Shown: positions 11,941-21,933 of the stretch, piece by piece | Layout of the letters: each line of letters starts with the position of its first letter | Position numbering within the stretch: position 1 is the stretch's first letter | NCBI RefSeq assembly: GCF_003999375.1 | Contig: NZ_RJLC01000012.1 | Span: forward strand, 38,270-102,269 | Reading direction: 5' to 3' | Length of the DNA: 64,000 bases | Source: Pseudidiomarina mangrovi | GTDB lineage: Bacteria > Pseudomonadota > Gammaproteobacteria > Enterobacterales > Alteromonadaceae | Notes under the pieces: model-generated | What the model was told of the DNA's origin: nothing | Database searches by the model: none | The model's input: the letters and a program-made list of their open reading frames with translations, nothing else | Position numbers and translations under genes: made by a program

Positions 11941-12777
11941 ATGATGCTGAATACCCTTACCACAGTCATAACACTGGCCTTCGCCAATATCTCACAAGTC
12001 AGTCAAGCTGAAACAAAGACGGTACTGTGGGCTCTCAATGAAGCACCGCCTTTTCATATGGCCGCTGGGCCTGAGCGTGGTCAAGGCTTCTGCGAAAAAT
12101 TAGTCGCCGCTGCCATTCGAGCGACGCCAGAATTAACCCATGAGGTACAATATTTACCCAACTTGCGGGTTGAAATGCTCTGGCAGAATAATCAAAACTT
12201 GTGCTTCCCCTGCATGATTCATAGCAAGCAACCGCAATCAGAAATCATTCATACCAAGATTACGCATAATTATCCTCCCCATGGCATTATCACGCGCTCA
12301 ACAACAGCCGCTAGTATGATTGCTGAATTTGGCAATCCGCTCAATTTAGCCGCCTTGAGTCAAGCCGCTAAGTACCGTTTTGTGCAACCAGCCGGTCGCG
12401 GCTATGGCATCTTACAGCCGTTGGTTACCGAACATGTTCTTAGTGATTTAAATACCACGGTATTGACCGGTGACCACGGTACCGCCAGCATGTTCGCCAT
12501 GATTGCTAGCGGACGCGTTGATTACACCATCGATTATCCGTTTGTCATGGATTACTTTGCCGCTGCCCATCAAGGCGAATTTCAATTTGTCCCGATTGAA
12601 CAAAATTATCAGCAGCAGCTGGCGGGCGCGATGGCATGCACCGATAACCCGTGGGGGCGTCAAGTAATCGGCTTACTCAACCAACGTATTGATGAAATTC
12701 GCTATGATCCCGAGTTTATTCATGCGCTTGATCGGTGGTTACCAACCCGACCAAAACTCACCGAAACACAGGAGTAA
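11941..12777 (+). CDS. Periplasmic solute-binding-protein-like protein (SBP_bac_3-like fold)
   Basis: A predicted periplasmic protein of the type II solute-binding fold. A weak signal peptide (about residues 1-23, ending SQAE) is followed by LWALNEAPPFH, the typical first strand and ligand loop of family 3 binding proteins, and GYGILQPLV and DYTIDYPFVMDYF segments from the second lobe. No ABC permease or ATPase is adjacent. Such orphan proteins (similar to the TIGR02285 family) are common in marine gammaproteobacteria and have no settled ligand. It begins 18 bp after cysZ, so it may be cotranscribed, but a link to sulfate is only inference. Confidence 0.8.
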   Translation: MMLNTLTTVITLAFANISQVSQAETKTVLWALNEAPPFHMAAGPERGQGFCEKLVAAAIRATPELTHEVQYLPNLRVEMLWQNNQNLCFPCMIHSKQPQSEIIHTKITHNYPPHGIITRSTTAASMIAEFGNPLNLAALSQAAKYRFVQPAGRGYGILQPLVTEHVLSDLNTTVLTGDHGTASMFAMIASGRVDYTIDYPFVMDYFAAAHQGEFQFVPIEQNYQQQLAGAMACTDNPWGRQVIGLLNQRIDEIRYDPEFIHALDRWLPTRPKLTETQE

Positions 12778-12807
12778 TTGCCGCGCCCTAGCGAGCAGCG
12801 CTATACT
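12778..12807 (+). promoter_or_regulatory. Possible promoter for rimO
   Basis: TTGCCG at 12778-12783 and TATACT at 12802-12807 are separated by 18 bp in the gap between the binding-protein gene and rimO. The -10 box is good and the -35 box matches at four of six positions. Confidence 0.45.
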
Positions 12808-12850
12808 ATGCAGCCTTAAGCCCTTTTTACTGATCTGATTGAGTGCATGC

Positions 12851-14212
12851 ATGAGCGTAGAGACCTACCAACCGAATCCAACCAGCCCTGAAAGCAGCCA
12901 TCGTATTGGCTTTGTTAGCCTGGGTTGCCCTAAAAACCTAGTGGATTCAGAACGGATCTTGACCCAGTTGCGCACCGAAGGGTACGAAATATCCAATAGT
13001 TACGATAATGCTGACATGGTCATCGTCAATACCTGCGGCTTTATTGATAGCGCCGTGCAAGAGTCACTGGATGCCATTGGTGAGGCCTTAGCTGAAAACG
13101 GCAAAGTGATTGTCACTGGCTGCTTGGGCGCAAAAGATAACGAGATCAGAGAAGTGCACCCGAATGTACTGGCGATTACTGGCCCGCATTCGTACGAAGC
13201 GGTTATGGGGCATGTGCATGAGCATTTACCTAAGCCGGCATCAATTCCGTTTACCAATTTGGTACCCGATACCGGCGTTAAACTGACACCGCGGCACTTT
13301 GCCTACCTGAAAATCTCCGAAGGCTGCAACCACCGCTGCACCTTTTGTATCATTCCATCAATGCGCGGTGACTTAGATAGCCGCCCTATTGGCAACGTCA
13401 TTGATGAAGCGCGCCGCCTCGTCAACGCGGGGGTTAAAGAGTTATTAGTGATTTCACAAGATACCAGTGCTTATGGCGTTGATGTGAAACATAAACTCGG
13501 TTTCAGCGACGGTAAACCGGTTAAAACCAGTATGCTGGGCCTGTGTGAAGCACTGGGCGAGCTCGGGGTTTGGGTGCGCTTACACTATGTTTACCCGTAT
13601 CCATCAGTCGATGATGTGATTCCGTTGATGGCGGCAGGTAAGATCCTGCCCTACCTCGATATCCCCATGCAGCATGCCAATAAGCGCATTTTGCGATTGA
13701 TGAAACGCCCAGGCTCAGCCGAGCGTACCCTTGAGCGCATCCGTAGCTGGCGGTCTATTTGCCCCGATTTGACTATTCGCAGCACCTTTATTGTCGGCTT
13801 CCCCGGTGAAACTGAGGAAGAATTTGAGGAATTGCTGCAATTCTTGCGTGATGCAGAGCTCGATCGGGTCGGTTGCTTTGCCTACTCGCCGGTTGACGGT
13901 GCCGCCGCCAATGAATTACCTGACCCGGTACCAGAAGCCGTTAAACAACAACGCTACGAACGCTTCATGCAAGTGCAGCAAGAAATCAGCGCCAAACGCT
14001 TGCAAGCCAAAGTGGGTCGTACCCTGCAGGTATTGATTGATGAAGTCGATGAAGAAGGAGCGATTGGCCGCAGTTATGCTGATGCACCAGAAATTGACGG
14101 TTTAGTCTACTTAAACGGTGAAACCGCCGTTAAACCAGGTGACCAAGTGATGGTGCAGATTGAACACGCAGACGAATATGATTTGTGGGGTTCAGTGGTT
14201 CGCACCAGTTAG
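12851..14212 (+). CDS. rimO: Ribosomal protein S12 methylthiotransferase RimO
   Basis: Radical-SAM enzyme that adds a methylthio group to the conserved Asp of ribosomal protein S12. An N-terminal UPF0004 domain with three Cys (SLGCPKN, NTCGFI, TGCLG) binds one Fe-S cluster. The radical SAM motif CNHRCTFC near residue 150 binds the other. A TRAM domain forms the C-terminus ([12 protein letters not shown] onward). A TTG at 12839 is also in frame, but the ATG at 12851 gives the usual N-terminus (about 453 residues). Its stop overlaps that of the convergent rmuC by 4 nt. Confidence 0.96.
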   Translation: MSVETYQPNPTSPESSHRIGFVSLGCPKNLVDSERILTQLRTEGYEISNSYDNADMVIVNTCGFIDSAVQESLDAIGEALAENGKVIVTGCLGAKDNEIREVHPNVLAITGPHSYEAVMGHVHEHLPKPASIPFTNLVPDTGVKLTPRHFAYLKISEGCNHRCTFCIIPSMRGDLDSRPIGNVIDEARRLVNAGVKELLVISQDTSAYGVDVKHKLGFSDGKPVKTSMLGLCEALGELGVWVRLHYVYPYPSVDDVIPLMAAGKILPYLDIPMQHANKRILRLMKRPGSAERTLERIRSWRSICPDLTIRSTFIVGFPGETEEEFEELLQFLRDAELDRVGCFAYSPVDGAAANELPDPVPEAVKQQRYERFMQVQQEISAKRLQAKVGRTLQVLIDEVDEEGAIGRSYADAPEIDGLVYLNGETAVKPGDQVMVQIEHADEYDLWGSVVRTS

Positions 14213-15567
14213 TTGCCAACCGTATCACTGTCGGCGTCGTCGCTATCGTCGTTGTCATCGTGCAGTAATTTGGGGTCAATGCGTTTTGCCGCTTGCACCC
14301 CGAGTTTGCGGAAGTTCTCAACCCGCGTCACCAAATTGCCCTTACCGGTCGATAACTTATTCAATGCGCCGTCATAGTGCTTGCGCGCGCCATCAAGGGC
14401 ATTACCGACCTTCTGCAAGTCATCTAAAAAGCCAACAAACTTATCGTAGAGCTTAGCCGCATCTGAGGCGATACGTTGGGCATTTTGATTCTGATATTCG
14501 TACTGCCAAATATTATATACCGTGCGCAGCGCCACCATTAAGTTGGTCGGGCTCACTAACATGATGTTGTTATCAAGCGCTAAACCAATCAGTTCTGGGT
14601 CACGGTCAACCGCCAACAAAAAGGCCGGCTCAATAGGAATAAATAGCAGCACATAATCGAGGGTGCGCACACTATCTAGTTGCTGATAGTTCTTTTTGCC
14701 TAAGCCTTTAATGTGATTACGCAGCGATAGCACATGTTCAGCCAGCGCTTGTTCGCGTTGCTCATCATCACTGCTATTAAAATAACGCTCGTACGCCACC
14801 AACGACACTTTCGAATCCACTACGACGTCTTTATCGTGAGGTAGATGCACGATGACGTCAGGCTTGAAGGCTTTACCGTCTTCATCACGATGATGACTTT
14901 GGGTGTCGTACTCATAGCCCTCGCGCAGCCCCGACTGGGTCAGAATACGTTCAAGCACCACTTCACCCCAGTTGCCCTGCGCTTTGGTATCGCCTTTTAA
15001 GGCGCGCGTCAGAGCTTCCGCTTCAGCAGCCATTTGCTTATTCAAATCGCGCAGCATCGACACTTGTGTGTTGAGCTGCTCACGCTGCTTCAGTTCTTCA
15101 GTATGTTGCTGGGTGACTTGTAACTTAAAGGCATCAAGCTGTTGTTTAAACGGCGCCAGGGTATGCTCCAAACTTTGCTTACTGGCTTGCTGTAAGCGCT
15201 CTGATTTTTGCTCAAAAATTTGCTGCGCTAAGCGCTCAAACTCTTGCTTCAGGCGCTCTTCACTGGCGACTAAGATGGCTTGCTTCTCATCGGCTGCTTT
15301 GAGGCTTTCACGTAGGGTAACTTGTGCTTCGGTGTAGCTATTTTGCAGCTGCTGATAGCGGCTTTGCAGGTCGGTGAGGGCCTGTTCGCTCTGCAGCAAA
15401 CGCTGCTCGAGTTGCTGCCGAGCGGACAGCTGATGTTGTTCGGCTTGCGCCTGTAGTTGCTGTTGCTGGCGACCACCAAGGCGCAGACCCAGCAGCAAGC
15501 CAATCACCGCACCAAGCGCTAAGCTTATGCTCAGCCCGATTGCAATCTGCCATAGCGCAAGTGACAT
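14209..15567 (-). CDS. rmuC: DNA recombination protein RmuC homologue
   Basis: Family known for limiting recombination at inverted repeats in E. coli; the biochemical activity is poorly defined. One N-terminal membrane helix (about residues 7-29, [21 protein letters not shown]) is followed by a coiled coil rich in Gln and Glu (30-190). The RmuC domain, a PD-(D/E)XK nuclease-like fold, includes [12 protein letters not shown] and [22 protein letters not shown], the latter supplying the expected D-x-K catalytic residues. The acidic tail is Asp-rich. GAGGG precedes the ATG by a good distance. The gene is convergent with rimO. Confidence 0.93.
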   Translation of the reverse strand: MSLALWQIAIGLSISLALGAVIGLLLGLRLGGRQQQQLQAQAEQHQLSARQQLEQRLLQSEQALTDLQSRYQQLQNSYTEAQVTLRESLKAADEKQAILVASEERLKQEFERLAQQIFEQKSERLQQASKQSLEHTLAPFKQQLDAFKLQVTQQHTEELKQREQLNTQVSMLRDLNKQMAAEAEALTRALKGDTKAQGNWGEVVLERILTQSGLREGYEYDTQSHHRDEDGKAFKPDVIVHLPHDKDVVVDSKVSLVAYERYFNSSDDEQREQALAEHVLSLRNHIKGLGKKNYQQLDSVRTLDYVLLFIPIEPAFLLAVDRDPELIGLALDNNIMLVSPTNLMVALRTVYNIWQYEYQNQNAQRIASDAAKLYDKFVGFLDDLQKVGNALDGARKHYDGALNKLSTGKGNLVTRVENFRKLGVQAAKRIDPKLLHDDNDDSDDADSDTVGN

Positions 15568-15597
15568 CAGCGTTCCCTCTTCTAGTACTGGTTTACG

Positions 15598-17100
15598 TTA
15601 GCCGTTTAGCTTAACTTTCCAAATAGCCGGGCCAATTTCATGCGCATTGGCACCGCTGCTATCCACCGCAACGGTAACCGGCATGTCTTCCACCTCAAAC
15701 TCATAAATAGCTTCCATACCAAGGTCCGCAAAGCCCACTACTTTGGCTTTCTTGATGGCTTTGGCGACCAAATAGGCAGCTCCACCCACCGCCATCAGAT
15801 ACACTGCTTTATGCTGCTTGATACTGGCAACCGTGGCTGGGCCGCGCTCGGCTTTACCGATCATGCCGAGAATCCCGGTTTGGTCCAACATCATATCAGT
15901 GAACTTGTCCATGCGTGTCGCAGTGGTTGGCCCAGCTGGTCCTACCACCTCATCACCGACCGGGTCGACCGGGCCCACGTAATAAATAAACTTGTTGCGA
16001 AAATCCACTGGCAGCTCTTGGCCGGCATCGAGCATGTCTTTAATGCGTTTGTGTGCGGCGTCACGACCGGTCAATAACTTACCATTCAACAGCACCGTTT
16101 CACCGGTTTTCCACGTTTCAATGTCGGCTTGGGTAATGGTATCGAGGTTCACCCGGCGCACGTTGTCACCGAGTTCAAAGGTGATATCCGGCCAGTCTTC
16201 TAACTTCGGTGGCTGCAGATCAGCAGGGCCACTGCCATCAAGGTGGAAATGCACGTGGCGAGTGGCGGCACAGTTCGGGATCAAGGTCACCGGCTTCGAC
16301 GCTGCGTGGGTCGGGACTGACTTGATTTTGACATCCATCACCGTGGTAACACCACCGAGGCCTTGAGCGCCAATACCTAGTTTATTGACCCGCTCATAAA
16401 TTTCTAAGCGTAGTTTTTCTTCCGCCGTTTCTGCACCACGGGCAATCAGCTCATGAATATCTACTGGGTCCATCAGTGACTCTTTGGCTAATACTGCAGA
16501 TTTTTCAGCAGTGCCACCAATACCCAAACCAATCATGCCTGGCGGACACCAGCCAGCGCCCAACTTCGGCATGGTTTCAACCACCCAATCAGCAATGTTA
16601 TCGCTGGGGTTAAGCATCACCATTTTCGATTTATTCTCGGAGCCGCCGCCCTTGGCCGCAATCATCACTTCAACATGGTCACCTGGCACCATATCGATAT
16701 GGACTACTGCTGGGGTATTATCGCCAGTGTTTTTGCGACTACCCGCCGGATCAGCCACAATTGAGGCGCGCAACGGGTTATCGGCATTCAGATAGGCGCG
16801 ACGAGTGCCCTCATCAACCATTTGTTGCACCGTCATATCGGTTTTGTCCCATTGCACCGCCATACCAATTTTAACGAAACAGGTGACTATGCCGGTATCT
16901 TGGCAGATCGGTCGATGCCCTTGGGCCGACATGCGCGAGTTGGTCAGCACTTGCGCAATCGCATTCTTAGCGGCCTCACTTTGTTCTAGGTGATAGGCTT
17001 TTTCCAGCGCTTGCACAAAATCCAGCGGATGGTAATAAGAAATGTACTGCAACGCGTCTTCAATACTGGCGATAAAGTCAGCCTGACGGATAATGGCCAT
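15598..17100 (-). CDS. fumA: Class I fumarate hydratase (Fe-S)
   Basis: Interconverts fumarate and malate in the TCA cycle using an oxygen-sensitive [4Fe-4S] cluster. The alpha domain has cluster cysteines in CQDTGIV, CPPGMIGLGIGG and PNCAATRHVH; the beta domain follows after about residue 290 (LLNGKLLTGRDAAHKRI, GPAGPTTATRMDKF). At 500 residues it is the single-chain class I form, slightly shorter than E. coli FumA. The ATG is preceded by GAGGTAACT. Three 12-bp direct repeats lie 20-56 bp upstream. It is divergent from pabB. Which of the fumA or fumB names fits cannot be told from sequence alone. Confidence 0.95.
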   Translation of the reverse strand: MAIIRQADFIASIEDALQYISYYHPLDFVQALEKAYHLEQSEAAKNAIAQVLTNSRMSAQGHRPICQDTGIVTCFVKIGMAVQWDKTDMTVQQMVDEGTRRAYLNADNPLRASIVADPAGSRKNTGDNTPAVVHIDMVPGDHVEVMIAAKGGGSENKSKMVMLNPSDNIADWVVETMPKLGAGWCPPGMIGLGIGGTAEKSAVLAKESLMDPVDIHELIARGAETAEEKLRLEIYERVNKLGIGAQGLGGVTTVMDVKIKSVPTHAASKPVTLIPNCAATRHVHFHLDGSGPADLQPPKLEDWPDITFELGDNVRRVNLDTITQADIETWKTGETVLLNGKLLTGRDAAHKRIKDMLDAGQELPVDFRNKFIYYVGPVDPVGDEVVGPAGPTTATRMDKFTDMMLDQTGILGMIGKAERGPATVASIKQHKAVYLMAVGGAAYLVAKAIKKAKVVGFADLGMEAIYEFEVEDMPVTVAVDSSGANAHEIGPAIWKVKLNG

Positions 17101-17120
17101 AGTTACCTCAAAAATTGGTT

Positions 17121-17156
17121 GGACAATTGAACAAACAATTGAACGGACAATTGAAT
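17121..17156. repeat. Three 12-bp direct repeats upstream of fumarase
   Basis: Consecutive units at 17121-17132, 17133-17144 and 17145-17156 share AACAATTGAA-type cores (consensus RRACAATTGAAY, each containing the palindrome CAATTG). The spacing of 12 bp is close to one helical turn, so a protein could bind the copies on nearly the same face. They lie between the fumarase start and the pabB start, in a promoter or 5' UTR region. Either a regulator-binding array or a small variable tandem repeat would fit. Confidence 0.8.
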
Positions 17157-17254
17157 TGACTCAGTGCCGCTATGATAACGGTTTGCACCTTCACTGACCA
17201 GTTATGCTATGCTTCTGGCACGTTGTTTTTAGAAGTTTTGGCTGAGGAATTGCG

Positions 17255-18562
17255 GTGACTCTAACTGCCATTGAAATCCCCTTGCATAGCCCTTTTGCTG
17301 AGCTGTTTGCGCGTTGCGCACAGGAGCCCTGGGCATTGCTGCTGGATAGCTGTGACCATCCGCATGGTCGCTATGATTTTATCTTTCGTCAACCGGTTGC
17401 CGTGATCACCCAAAGTCAGGCCTGGCCACAGCAGCTGCAGGCTGCTCTAGCAGGCGTTCCCAGCTATCAAGGCCCTGCCGAGGTTCCGTTTCAAGGTGGC
17501 CTCGCTGGTGCCTTTAGTTACGATGCTGGGCGTGCCCTGGAGCAGTTACCAAGCCATGCACAAGCCGATATTGAGCTGCCCGATTTAGCCGTTGGGGTTT
17601 ATCATCAAGCATTGATTCGTCGGCGTCAGGACGGCGTGACTTGGCTGTTAGCAGAGACTGAGCAATTGCCCGAGCTCGAACAGTTTTGGTTAAGCCCCGC
17701 CAGCACCAACCATCAGCTGGAATTCACCCTTACTAGTGCTTGGCAAAGTAACCTTTCGGCGACCGATTACCAGCAACGTTTTGCGCGAATTCAAGCCTAT
17801 TTACAGGCTGGCGACTGCTATCAAATTAATCTGGCGCAACGATTTTCCGCCAGCTATCGTGGCGACCCATGGCAGGCTTACTTGCGCTTACGGCAACATA
17901 ACAACGCCCCGTTCTCAGGGTTTTTCCGCCTCGATCACGGCGCTCTGCTGTCCCATTCACCGGAGCGCTTTTTACACGTATCGGCCATTGGACTGGTCGA
18001 GACCAAGCCGATTAAAGGCACCCGTCCGCGCAGCAGCGACCCTCAGCAAGACCAAGCCAATGCCGAACAATTGGCGCATTCCAGTAAAGATCGCGCCGAA
18101 AATGTGATGATTGTGGATCTATTGCGCAATGATTTAAGCCGCTGTTGCCAACCTGGCAGTGTCACGGTACCCAAGTTGTTTGCCATCGAAAGTTATCCGG
18201 CGGTGCATCACTTAGTCAGCACGGTAACCGGGCAATTGACCCCACAACACAATGCCCTTGATTTAATCGCGGCGTGCTTTCCCGGTGGCTCCATTACTGG
18301 CGCGCCAAAGATCCGCGCCATGGAAATTATTGATGAACTCGAACCACATCGGCGCAGTTATTATTGCGGCAGTTTGGCCTACTTTTCCAAGCATGGTGCG
18401 GCCGACAGCAGCATCGCCATTCGTACCCTCGTCGCGCAACAACAACAGTTGTACTGCTGGGCTGGCGGTGGCATTGTGGCTGACTCTGAGGGCGCCAGCG
18501 AGTATCAGGAAACCCTCGACAAAGTCGCCAAAATAGTCCCCTTATTGGCCGAGCTATCATGA
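17255..18562 (+). CDS. pabB: Aminodeoxychorismate synthase component I
   Basis: Converts chorismate with ammonia or glutamine-derived ammonia to 4-amino-4-deoxychorismate for folate synthesis. It belongs to the chorismate-binding family: an N-terminal domain, then DCYQINLAQRF, and the C-terminal signature GGSITGAPKIRAMEIIDELE. The motif PIKGT, with Lys rather than the Ala seen in anthranilate synthase, identifies PabB over TrpE. The start is GTG, preceded by TGAGGA. The length (435 residues) is usual. The stop overlaps the nudL ATG as ATGA, so the two are translationally coupled. Confidence 0.95.
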   Translation: MTLTAIEIPLHSPFAELFARCAQEPWALLLDSCDHPHGRYDFIFRQPVAVITQSQAWPQQLQAALAGVPSYQGPAEVPFQGGLAGAFSYDAGRALEQLPSHAQADIELPDLAVGVYHQALIRRRQDGVTWLLAETEQLPELEQFWLSPASTNHQLEFTLTSAWQSNLSATDYQQRFARIQAYLQAGDCYQINLAQRFSASYRGDPWQAYLRLRQHNNAPFSGFFRLDHGALLSHSPERFLHVSAIGLVETKPIKGTRPRSSDPQQDQANAEQLAHSSKDRAENVMIVDLLRNDLSRCCQPGSVTVPKLFAIESYPAVHHLVSTVTGQLTPQHNALDLIAACFPGGSITGAPKIRAMEIIDELEPHRRSYYCGSLAYFSKHGAADSSIAIRTLVAQQQQLYCWAGGGIVADSEGASEYQETLDKVAKIVPLLAELS

Positions 18563-19155
18563 CCCGTGATGAATTTATTCGGCGCTTTCATTTTCATCAG
18601 CGCCCTTTAGTGACCCGCCCGCTGCTCAAACGCATGCGTCCAGCTGCGGTGCTGATCGCCTTGCTGGAGCAAGACGGTGAGCTGCAGGTGATTTTGACTC
18701 AACGCCAAGCTGGCCTGCGCCACCATGCTGGGCAAATTAGCTTTCCTGGCGGCAGCCAAGAGCCAGATGATCACGACTTGCTACACACCGCATTGCGCGA
18801 AGCTCAAGAAGAAATTGGTCTAAACCCTGCTGACGTGCAACTGATCGGCCAGCTACAAGACTACCCAGTAATCAGTAATTTCATCGTCCGGCCCTTTGTG
18901 GCACTGGTCACACCACGCGCGCCGCTGCGACCGCAGCAGTCTGAAGTTGCTGAAATATTTACAGTTCCGTTGAAACATGTATTGCATCAGCGCCATCACT
19001 ACGCGTATAAGCTACAGCGTTTTATCTACGATCGGGTATACTTCATACCCTATCAGCAACGCAATATTTGGGGCGCAACCGCAGGCATGCTGCGTGAATT
19101 AGCCGACCATATCCATCCCGAATATTGCCGGTTCTATCAGCCACTAAATGAATGA
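18559..19155 (+). CDS. nudL: CoA pyrophosphatase (Nudix hydrolase NudL)
   Basis: Nudix enzyme expected to hydrolyse coenzyme A to 4'-phosphopantetheine and adenosine 3',5'-bisphosphate. It shows the UPF0035/CoAse signature LRHHAGQISFPGG directly followed by a Nudix box ending LREAQEEIG with the catalytic glutamates. Length is 198 residues. It overlaps pabB by 4 nt and is followed 6 bp later by sdaA. The pabB-nudL-sdaA order is also found in E. coli (yeaB/nudL between pabB and sdaA), which supports the assignment. Confidence 0.95.
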   Translation: MTRDEFIRRFHFHQRPLVTRPLLKRMRPAAVLIALLEQDGELQVILTQRQAGLRHHAGQISFPGGSQEPDDHDLLHTALREAQEEIGLNPADVQLIGQLQDYPVISNFIVRPFVALVTPRAPLRPQQSEVAEIFTVPLKHVLHQRHHYAYKLQRFIYDRVYFIPYQQRNIWGATAGMLRELADHIHPEYCRFYQPLNE

Positions 19156-20490
19156 GTCGCTATGATCAGTGTTTTTGACATATTTAAAGTAGGTATTGGC
19201 CCATCCAGTTCCCACACAGTAGGCCCTATGCGTGCCGCCAAGGAATTTTTACTCGCCGCTGACAAGGCTATTGCCCTAACCAGCATTGATGCCATTGAAG
19301 TTGAGCTATTTGGCTCACTTGGCCAGACCGGTAAAGGCCATGGTACCGGTAAAGCAGTGATTCTCGGGTTAGCCGGTGAAAGCCCAGAGACCGTTGATAC
19401 CACGATGGTCGATCAATTTCTGCAAAGCACACATGATAGCGAGCAATTAGCCTTATTAGGGCAATACAATGTGCCCTTCCCGCGGGAAGGCGCGATTATC
19501 TTCCATCGTCGTAAAACTATGCCACGCCATGCCAACGCTATGGAGCTGCGGCTGCTGCGCCAAGGAGAGGTAGTCTACCGCGACCTGTACTACTCGATTG
19601 GTGGCGGTTTTATCGTGCGCGATGCTGATTTCGATGACAACCTCGAAGAAGCTATTGAGCAGTCGAGCAAGCCCATTCCGTTCCCATTTGATAGCTGCAA
19701 TGACTTACTCAAACACTGTAAAGAGCACGGTAAACGCATGAGCTCAGTGATGCTCGCCAACGAAAAAGTGTTTCGTAGTGAAGCTGAGATCCGCAGTGGT
19801 CTGATGCATATTTGGAACACCATGGATAGCTGCATCAGCCGTGGTATCGCTACCGAAGGTATATTGCCGGGTGGTTTACGCGTACAGCGCCGCGCCCCAG
19901 GGTTATATCAGCGCTTACGCAATGAAAAAACCAGTGACCCAATGCAGGCTATGGACTGGGTCAATTTATTTGCCCTAGCGGTGAACGAAGAAAACGCCGC
20001 AGGCGGCCGTGTGGTCACTGCACCAACCAACGGTGCGGCGGGTATTATTCCGGCGGTGATGAAATATGCCGACCGTTATATTGCGCCGCTCGACGAAGAA
20101 GCGGTAGTGCGGTTTTTACTGACCGCTGCAGCAATAGGCATTTTGTATAAGAAAAACGCCTCCATATCTGGCGCTGAAGTAGGTTGCCAAGGTGAAGTTG
20201 GCGTAGCCTGTTCGATGGCCGCCGGTGCTCTGGCTGAATTGATGGGAGGCAGCGCCAGCCACGTTGAAAATGCTGCCGAAATCGGTATGGAACACAATCT
20301 GGGCCTTACCTGTGACCCAGTTGGTGGCTTGGTTCAAGTGCCCTGTATCGAGCGTAATGCCATGGGTGCCATTAAAGCAATTAATGCTGCACGGCTCGCT
20401 TTACGTGGTTCTGGTGATCACAAAGTGTCGCTCGACAAAGTCATCAAAACCATGTGGGATACCGGTAATGATATGAAAAGTAAATATAAA

Positions 20491-21531
<1,041 letters not shown>

Positions 21532-21547
21532 TTACTTATAAGAAAAA

Positions 21548-21575
21548 TATATAACACGATCCCTATTTATTCCAA
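21548..21575 (-). promoter_or_regulatory. Possible cysB promoter
   Basis: On the minus strand TTGGAA (21570-21575) and TATATA (21548-21553) are separated by 16 bp, about 35 bp before the cysB start, in an AT-rich divergent region shared with yciH. The boxes are moderate matches to sigma-70. Confidence 0.5.
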
Positions 21576-21594
21576 GTTTAAAATTGAGGTTGCG

Positions 21595-21933
21595 GTGAGT
21601 GACTTATTTGAACAGTTAAAAAATCTCGGCTTTAATCGCCTACCCGATAGCGAGCAAGCAGCGCCTGAACAACAGCCGTTGAGTATTGATACCTCGCAGC
21701 CGGTGAAGATTCAGCGCCAAACTAAAGGGCGCAATGGCAAGGGCGTGACGGTGATCATGCAACTCCCTGACAACGTCGAGTTACTGGAAAATTACGCCAA
21801 ACAATTGCGTAAACAGTTAAGCGTTGGTGGTGCAGTAAAAGATGGCACTATTGAACTGCAAGGCGACCAGCGTCAAGCAGCCAAGTCATGGCTTGAGCAG
21901 CAGGGGTTTAGGGTAAAATTAGCTGGCGGTTAA
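21595..21933 (+). CDS. yciH: SUI1/eIF1-like translation factor YciH
   Basis: Small cytosolic protein of the SUI1 (eIF1) family, which in bacteria is thought to affect start-site fidelity. The C-terminal SUI1 domain (about residues 35-110) has the family signature KGRNGKGVTVI, followed by LAKQLRKQLSVGGAVKDGTIELQGDQ-type elements (here NYAKQLRKQL and GGAVKDGTIELQGD) and QAAKSWLEQQGF. The start is GTG, preceded by GAGG. The stop overlaps that of the convergent partner-switching gene by 4 nt. Confidence 0.93.
   Translation: MSDLFEQLKNLGFNRLPDSEQAAPEQQPLSIDTSQPVKIQRQTKGRNGKGVTVIMQLPDNVELLENYAKQLRKQLSVGGAVKDGTIELQGDQRQAAKSWLEQQGFRVKLAGG

Noticed and set aside
17216-17232. Sigma-54-like -24 element CTGGCACG upstream of pabB
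   Set aside because: The -24 half is good, but the position that should hold the GC of the -12 element is TT, so the essential second dinucleotide is missing.
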